NCBI GenBank assembly: GCA_047630175.1 | Contig: JBLHVI010000031.1 | Span: forward strand, 1-39,807 | Source of the DNA: UBA4582 sp047630175 | GTDB lineage: Bacteria > Pseudomonadota > Gammaproteobacteria > Pseudomonadales > Azotimanducaceae | Direction: 5' to 3' | Length of the DNA stretch: 39,807 nucleotides | Part shown: in pieces, positions 36,401 through 39,807 of the stretch | How positions within the stretch are numbered: position 1 is the first letter of the stretch | Layout of the letters: each line of letters begins with the position of its first letter | Made by a program: the position numbers and the translations under genes | Notes under the pieces: generated by a model | The model's input: the letters and a program-made list of their open reading frames with translations, nothing else | Told to the model about the DNA's origin: nothing | The model's database searches: none

Positions 36401-36483
36401 TCTTACCCAGCATGTATCTGGCACTGGCCTCAAAACATGAGCCAGAATCTTCTGCTACAGGTGATTTGGCGACAGAGAGCTAA
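33403..36483 (+). CDS. RND multidrug/efflux pump (AcrB/HAE1 type)
   Basis: 1026 residues in the usual RND layout of twelve helices and two large periplasmic loops. FVERPAVAIVISLALILLGL opens the first helix. The proton relay is present: Asp408-Asp409 in VGLVVDDAIVVVEN and Lys920 in GLVTKNGILIVEF, equivalent to AcrB Asp407, Asp408 and Lys940. Other family landmarks are PYVGASAETV and FPEIESS in the first loop and AALASSRQLLTPIIGMSITL between helices. It is proton-driven and works with the upstream adaptor (ATGA overlap). No regulator gene sits beside it; expression control is not visible. Substrates unknown. Its 3' end is 5 bases from the remnant of the next gene. Confidence 0.93.
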   Translation: MSASDDRPSLFDIFVERPAVAIVISLALILLGLRAAIEMPVLEFPEIESSSLVITTPYVGASAETVKGFVTDPIERAAATVPGVDYIESTTTAGVSIVTAWLKLNEPSNLALAELNTRLGQIRFELPAGAEDPSINVNRADANNAIFYLDVLMEKRSRSETADYMTRNVVPILSSIPGVQRVRVAGGRDPAMRIWLNPSRLNFLKVSASQVRQALTENNVIAPIGRVENAQQRIDLQTSATLKTTADFEQLVISNIDGAIVRLGEVARVELGEVEGNQIARISQRDNLFLAVYGLPGANELEIGDELYTVLDEINTTLPDGMRVEMGYDGTLYMRDAILEIFITLAETVLLVGLVVLLFMGSLRSALVPLVTIPISLLGAMALMMAMGFSFNLLTILAIVLSVGLVVDDAIVVVENVARFMREGMGRKQAALASSRQLLTPIIGMSITLAAVYVPIGFLSGLTGVLIKEFAFTLAVAVLISGLVALTLSPIMSAYASPARGREGAMTRWVNVRFDGLRRRYEIFLSHSLRWTPQILVFALVFSLLAIPFLMLSQQELAPIEDQGEIFVISSPPPEASLEYTHEHMHDVVDVMNGLPQATFMWQIVNPGGAIGGQQFVDSGERDFTTLDMMPMTYGRLSQVPGLQAFPNSSPSLPSAGQFSVEMVVTSAASAEEMQPYAEKLLAAAYATNLFLFVDTNLKIDFPQAYFELDRDRIADLGLTVAGVSQQLSTYLSGNFVNRFDLDGKAYRVIPMLEDKDRLDIYALQDLKIQTPTGALVPFSLMAKLEEKVGPRVLTKFQQRNSFTLYAGMIPAYTKEQGLSAIEAAAADILPPGYVVDYAGESRQIRQEGNTLFGALGMSLAFVFLVLVVLFNRFRDPLVVLLGCVPLALAGALMFTFLGWTTLNIYSQIGLITLIGLVTKNGILIVEFANHLQAQGLSKFEAIKQGASVRLRPVLMTTGATVIGHFPLVLVSGAGAEARNSIGIILVAGMLLGTFFSLIILPSMYLALASKHEPESSATGDLATES

Positions 36484-36488
36484 GCTGG

Positions 36489-37277
36489 TCAAGACCAGAG
36501 ATCTTTCATGCTGGCAAAGAATGCTTTGTGCTCGCTCAATATTCGTTGGGGTTGGACTGGGTCTGGTGTTAAGTCCCAATTGTTATGCTCAAAGGTGCCA
36601 CCCAAGACAATGCCATCGCTGCGGGGAAACATATACGTACTGTCGGTGATTGTGATGTAGTCGATTTCTTTTTGAGGCAGAACAAAACTGAGCTGGCCTT
36701 TTATGGGGAATAACGCGTTGTCGGCGAACAGCTGCCGAGCACCGAGACCTGTGCAGTTGAAGATCACAGGTTCACTCAACGTGAGCACTTCATCTAGCCC
36801 GGACATCGCTTTGACTTTTATATGACCGCCAGCGCGATAGAAATCTTGCATCAGTCGGTTAAGAAAGATGGCGGGTTCGATGAGCATAGTACTTTAATGA
36901 GTAACGTATTTCATCGGAAAAGGGTGCTCGCCCGGGCCAAGAATGCTGAGCTGCGGATACATGCTGGCATAATTGTGGACGAGGTCGTCGGTGGGTCGCA
37001 TTTCATCAGAAAGTTGATAGTTGCTTATCCAGCGAACGCCGTATTTTGGGCCGACGAGAGGCTGGAAATAGCGATAAGACAGCTTCATTGCCGTCTCGAA
37101 TTGCTGGCGAAATGCCGGTGTCAGAGACGCTTCTTCGTAAACTGAGGCCGGTGACCACTGGCCGCCAGCGATGTTAGATGTCGTGTGCGGTGGAAGGTCC
37201 TTTGAGTAAATTGTGACATCCCAGCCGCGACCCTGCATCAGGCGCGCGGTAGTGAGTCCCATGATACCGCAACCCAA
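36489..37277 (-). pseudogene. DAO-family FAD-dependent amino-acid oxidase pseudogene
   Basis: Two frames on the same strand and in the same phase belong together: LGCGIMGLTTARLMQGRGWD to FPMKYVTH, then TAA (36894-36896), then S-T-M-LIEPAIFLNRLMQDFY to FASMKDLWS and stop. A single nonsense codon splits an otherwise continuous protein. The GxGxxG FAD motif (GCGIMG), GGQWSPA and FNCTGLGAR, PIKGQLSFV are D-amino-acid-oxidase-like. The open frame extends upstream to a TGA at 37323-37325 without ATG or GTG, so the start is also lost or is TTG. The C-terminal ~60-80 residues expected (Arg- and Gly-rich FAD part) are missing; the gene stops 5 bases from the RND pump stop. Confidence 0.75.
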
Positions 37278-37383
37278 TATGGCACATTTCTGATGCGCGG
37301 TTCTATCAGTTATGCCCGCGGTTCAGTCAGTGACCGTCGAATCTTCTGATGGCTGTTATCTGCCATCAGTGAACTGTTAGTTC

Positions 37384-38727
37384 TCAGGGTATCAGTATGA
37401 ATTCCGTTTGGCGGCCATCGATATACTGCACGCCTTGCTCGTCAAAATACGCGTCTTCCTCGAGCATAATGCGTACTTCTTTGTCCCACTCTTCAATGAA
37501 GGTTGCTGCATTAAGCTCAATTGAATAAGCGGTCTTGACGTGTAATGGATAGTCCCCTGAGCCCGTTACGCCGCCTTGGCTATCCCACATGCCTAGGGTC
37601 GTGCCGGCGGCGTGTCCATGGTAACCAAGTGGGTGGGTGTATATTGATGGCCTAATGCCTTCGCTGATGGCTTGCTCTCGGGATTCTTTGAGTACCTGAT
37701 TGCCTGTTTTACCGGCTTTGAAATTGTTGGTGAAGATGTCTTGTAAGCGATTGGCGCTTCGTAGCGCTCGCTTGAGGTATTCAGGTGCATCGACTTCGCC
37801 GAGCTTCAATACATAGGCGTGTTGTTGGGTATCTGTATTGAGGCGCAAGTATGTGATACCGAAATCAACGTGTAGCAGGTCGCCGGGCAGTATGACATTG
37901 GTTTCATGTCCTTGTGAAAAAGCGGTTAGGTGCTCGAACGCCGCTGTACCGTTGCGCTGAATGGCAACGGAAGGGTGAAACCAAGTGTTCAGTTTTAGCG
38001 CACGTATTCTTTCTCGATACCACCAGATAACGTCTTCGGTTGTGGTAACGCCGGGTTGAATGACTTTGTTAGAAAAACCTTCGGCAATGATCTCGTGAGC
38101 GACACGGGCGATTTGAGGGTATATTTGCATCTCTAGTGCTGTGCGGGTTTCCAGCCAACCGACGCCCAGTAATTCGGCAGACGTTACGCGTCGGCTGTAC
38201 TTCTTTGGCAAACTCTCTTTGAGCATTTGTAGTTCTGTGGCGACAATACCGTCGGCTAGGCCCCAGTGGTCAGACTGATTAACGCCAATTTTCTTCGGGT
38301 CGCGCTCAGCGACGAGTTCGGCAAAGCGTTGCCACTGATCAGGTTCTTCTTCTTTGTCCCAGGCGCTTTCGAAGCGCTCCCCTACTTTGTAACGTGATAC
38401 GGCGATGGTTTCGACTTTTTTGCTGCCGCCTGGATCAAACATCACCAAAATGGTGCGGCGGCGAGCGGCATGCCAGGTAGCTGGCAACATGGTTTTTATG
38501 ATTGGGTCTTCGTTATATTCCCGCGATACGACCACCCACATATCAATACCCTCGCGGCGCATCAGTTCCGGCAGGACAGTATCAATTTTGTCGATCAAGA
38601 GTCTATCGATGACCTCGGCTCGGTCGCGCATAGTGAGAATTAATGGGCCATCACTGGCAAAGACGTCGGCGGTTATGGAAGCACAGAGGACGAGCAAGGC
38701 AAGCAGACGTGTCAGGTGATTGGTCAT
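37384..38727 (-). CDS. Exported M24 family metallopeptidase (Xaa-Pro aminopeptidase-like)
   Basis: 447 residues from ATG 38727, chosen because GGAG lies ~11 bases upstream and the protein then starts with a signal peptide (LTRLLALLVLCASITADVFA); an upstream ATG at 38802 adds an unlikely leader. N-terminal creatinase-like domain (~30-190) includes DMWVVVSREYNEDP. The pita-bread catalytic domain follows with metal ligands: Asp in LLHVDFGITY, Asp in LRLNTDTQQ, His in THPLGYHGHAAG, Glu in YSIELNAATF, and Glu in MLEEDAYF. So the dinuclear-metal site seems complete. M24 enzymes remove an amino acid before proline or cut dipeptides; it fits a periplasmic peptide-processing role. The downstream neighbour is the oxidase pseudogene. 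Confidence 0.9.
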   Translation of the reverse strand: MTNHLTRLLALLVLCASITADVFASDGPLILTMRDRAEVIDRLLIDKIDTVLPELMRREGIDMWVVVSREYNEDPIIKTMLPATWHAARRRTILVMFDPGGSKKVETIAVSRYKVGERFESAWDKEEEPDQWQRFAELVAERDPKKIGVNQSDHWGLADGIVATELQMLKESLPKKYSRRVTSAELLGVGWLETRTALEMQIYPQIARVAHEIIAEGFSNKVIQPGVTTTEDVIWWYRERIRALKLNTWFHPSVAIQRNGTAAFEHLTAFSQGHETNVILPGDLLHVDFGITYLRLNTDTQQHAYVLKLGEVDAPEYLKRALRSANRLQDIFTNNFKAGKTGNQVLKESREQAISEGIRPSIYTHPLGYHGHAAGTTLGMWDSQGGVTGSGDYPLHVKTAYSIELNAATFIEEWDKEVRIMLEEDAYFDEQGVQYIDGRQTEFILIP

Positions 38728-38802
38728 GATAGAACGCTCCAAGAGGTCGACGATATGCGCGTGACGATAGGGCCACAATATGACCGCCTGACGAGGTTTC
38801 AA

Positions 38803-39560
38803 AGGATATCATGATTCAGCGAGAAGTGGCGTCAGCAAAATCGGCTGCGCCAGATAGCGGTGTTAGGGTTTTTGTTTCCGGCTACGCAGGCGCCGGTTCA
38901 GCGCAGTACCTCTCGCGTAGAGAAATGCTTACCGGCACTAACAAATTTATCCGGAAGGCGGGAAACATACGTACATAAAAAGCTTCCCGGCTGATTGAAC
39001 GATCACTAGCGCCGGTGTCATAACGAACGCTCTGGAGATGCTGGTAACGCTAATGGTCCGTGTTTCTGCCTAGCAGGTTTTGCGCTGGCGTATTTTAAAT
39101 CGGAAGTCTTCTTTTTTGATAATTAGCCCAGCCATGTGGGCCCCAAGCGCCGGGTGAAAGCTGAAGTAGTGCGCAATTAATTCAACAACCAGCTAAAAAA
39201 ACCGATACCTCGCTGCTCTTGATGCCGCAGTTAAAATTCTCCTGATTATTCTCATCTACGAATAAAGTTTTCGTGGCAATGCTCGTTGTCGTGCAAGCAG
39301 AGGGTATAACCTGCAATCGGGTCGTCGGCGTTATAGATGAGCGCGATTCAGGGAAGGTTTCACCGAAGAGAAATTGATCAATCTTGGTAGGGTCTACAAG
39401 CAGTCAACCGATATGTGAACAACCTGTAACGGGTTTACACCGGGTGATATGCTAAGAATTACTGTGACCAGCAGGAATTTGCCGAAATTGGCGAGTAGTC
39501 CGAGCGTCCAGCAGCAAATCGCGCACATGAGCAGCTGCCCTTGGTTTGTGGTATGACCGT
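38803..39560. other. Gene-poor stretch between M24 gene and tdk
   Basis: About 760 bases without a convincing gene. A small frame at 38811-38978 is listed separately. Frames near 39394-39643 on the minus strand have no plausible starts or similarity. No T-rich terminator, repeat or RNA gene was recognised. The right part presumably holds the 3' region of tdk. Confidence 0.6.
38811..38978 (+). CDS. Small ORF of unknown function (uncertain)
   Basis: A 55-codon frame, ATG 38811 to TAA 38976-38978, with AAAGGA about 4 bases before the ATG and basic, Ser- and Gly-rich content (e.g. SGVRVFVSGYAGAGSAQY). It diverges from the M24 peptidase, so it could be a small divergently transcribed gene or a chance ORF behind a chance ribosome site. 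I recognise no family. Confidence 0.2.
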   Translation: MIQREVASAKSAAPDSGVRVFVSGYAGAGSAQYLSRREMLTGTNKFIRKAGNIRT

Positions 39561-39807
39561 TTATTCCTTGTTGCGAGGCTCTGCCGCGTAAGCTTCTTTG
39601 AAGTGTTTGCGACACAGTGACTCATAGCGATCGTTGCCGCCAATTTCTACTTGCGAGCCTTGCTGTATGGCATTGCCATCGGGATCTAGCCGAACGACCA
39701 TGTTTGCCTTAGTGCCGCAGTAACAGATGGTTTTTAGCTCTTCAAGAATATCAGCCCACGCGAGCAACCACTGACTGCCGGTGAATAGTTGGCCCTGAAA
39801 GTCGGTG
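39561..39807 (-). CDS. tdk: Thymidine kinase, C-terminal part (5' end outside window)
   Basis: The frame continues past the right edge without start. Visible residues, read from the edge: TDFQGQLFTGSQWLLAWAD, ILEELKTICYCGTKANMVVR, then QQGSQVEIGGNDRYESLCRK and HF. This is the family 1 thymidine kinase C-terminus. The zinc-lasso ligands Cys-x-Cys in ICYCG and Cys and His in SLCRKHF are present, as is the GGNDRY thymidine-binding lasso. The kinase phosphorylates thymidine in the salvage pathway. The tail after KHF (KEAYAAEPRNKE) is short and charged. The preceding part of the gene, with the ATP-binding P-loop, lies to the right. Confidence 0.93.
   Translation of the reverse strand, partial: TDFQGQLFTGSQWLLAWADILEELKTICYCGTKANMVVRLDPDGNAIQQGSQVEIGGNDRYESLCRKHFKEAYAAEPRNKE

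Noticed and set aside
36894..36896. Recoded stop (readthrough or selenocysteine) in the oxidase gene
   Set aside because: The codon is TAA, not TGA or a readthrough context; the start and C-terminus are also missing, so decay is simpler.
36822..37145. 107-codon frame on the plus strand
   Set aside because: It lies antisense to the oxidase pseudogene and has no family resemblance or ribosome site.
39394..39643. Two overlapping minus-strand frames before tdk
   Set aside because: They run opposite to no known family, overlap the tdk C-terminus in another frame and lack starts with ribosome sites.

Overview
This window looks like chromosomal DNA of a free-living, probably aquatic or marine gammaproteobacterium. 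The reasons are an ABC-F protein that is YbiT-like over its whole length, a bacterioferritin/Bfd pair behind a Fur-like promoter, a Pseudomonas-type arginine transaminase pathway (AruH, AruI, GbuA homologues), RND and TolC-type envelope machinery, and mixed, roughly balanced base composition by eye. Species or genus cannot be given from the sequence alone. No tRNA, rRNA, CRISPR array, transposase or phage gene was seen.

Layout: (1) 1-5372, the 3' part of a giant extracellular repeat protein with four copies of a ~410-470 residue module, open at the left edge. (2) 5440-10207, a dienelactone-hydrolase-like enzyme, then aruI and gbuA facing aruH, together the transaminase route from arginine to 4-aminobutyrate. 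(3) 10506-13187, an orphan cyclic-nucleotide-binding-fold protein and ybiT. (4) 17451-13280 on the minus strand: an exported S1/P1 nuclease, an mgtE magnesium transporter whose C-terminus is broken by a frameshift, and a prolyl-oligopeptidase-family peptidase. (5) 17609-18530, Fur-type promoter, bfd, bfr and a strong hairpin. (6) 21763-18601 on the minus strand: two unknown membrane proteins and a sodium:solute symporter. (7) 22010-27758, a short-chain dehydrogenase relic, a VF530-family small protein, a DadA-like flavoprotein, a periplasmic gamma-glutamyltransferase, a gene-poor stretch ending in a probable enoyl-CoA hydratase relic, and a zinc-free NADP-dependent reductase. (8) 27993-36483, an export block: an ABC exporter subunit whose nucleotide-binding domain has lost the catalytic motifs, a HlyD-type adaptor, a TolC-type outer-membrane factor, then an RND adaptor and RND pump. 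(9) 37277-36489, a flavin amino-acid oxidase pseudogene with an in-frame stop and missing C-terminus, then an exported M24 metallopeptidase. (10) after a gene-poor stretch, the 3' end of thymidine kinase (tdk) at the right edge.

Taken together, many genes concern use of peptides and amino acids: arginine catabolism, prolyl peptidase, M24 peptidase, gamma-glutamyltransferase, DadA-like enzyme, and a dead amino-acid oxidase. The most unusual item is the ABC exporter subunit at 27993-29678: its Walker A, signature and Walker B elements are all replaced (including Asp-Glu to Asn-Gln in Walker B), yet the frame is intact and tightly linked to HlyD and TolC partners. It is either a non-hydrolysing ABC-fold membrane protein repurposed in a tripartite complex or one needing a partner ATPase. 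The window also holds at least four decayed genes or gene ends (mgtE tail, SDR, enoyl-CoA hydratase, amino-acid oxidase), suggesting ongoing gene loss between operons.
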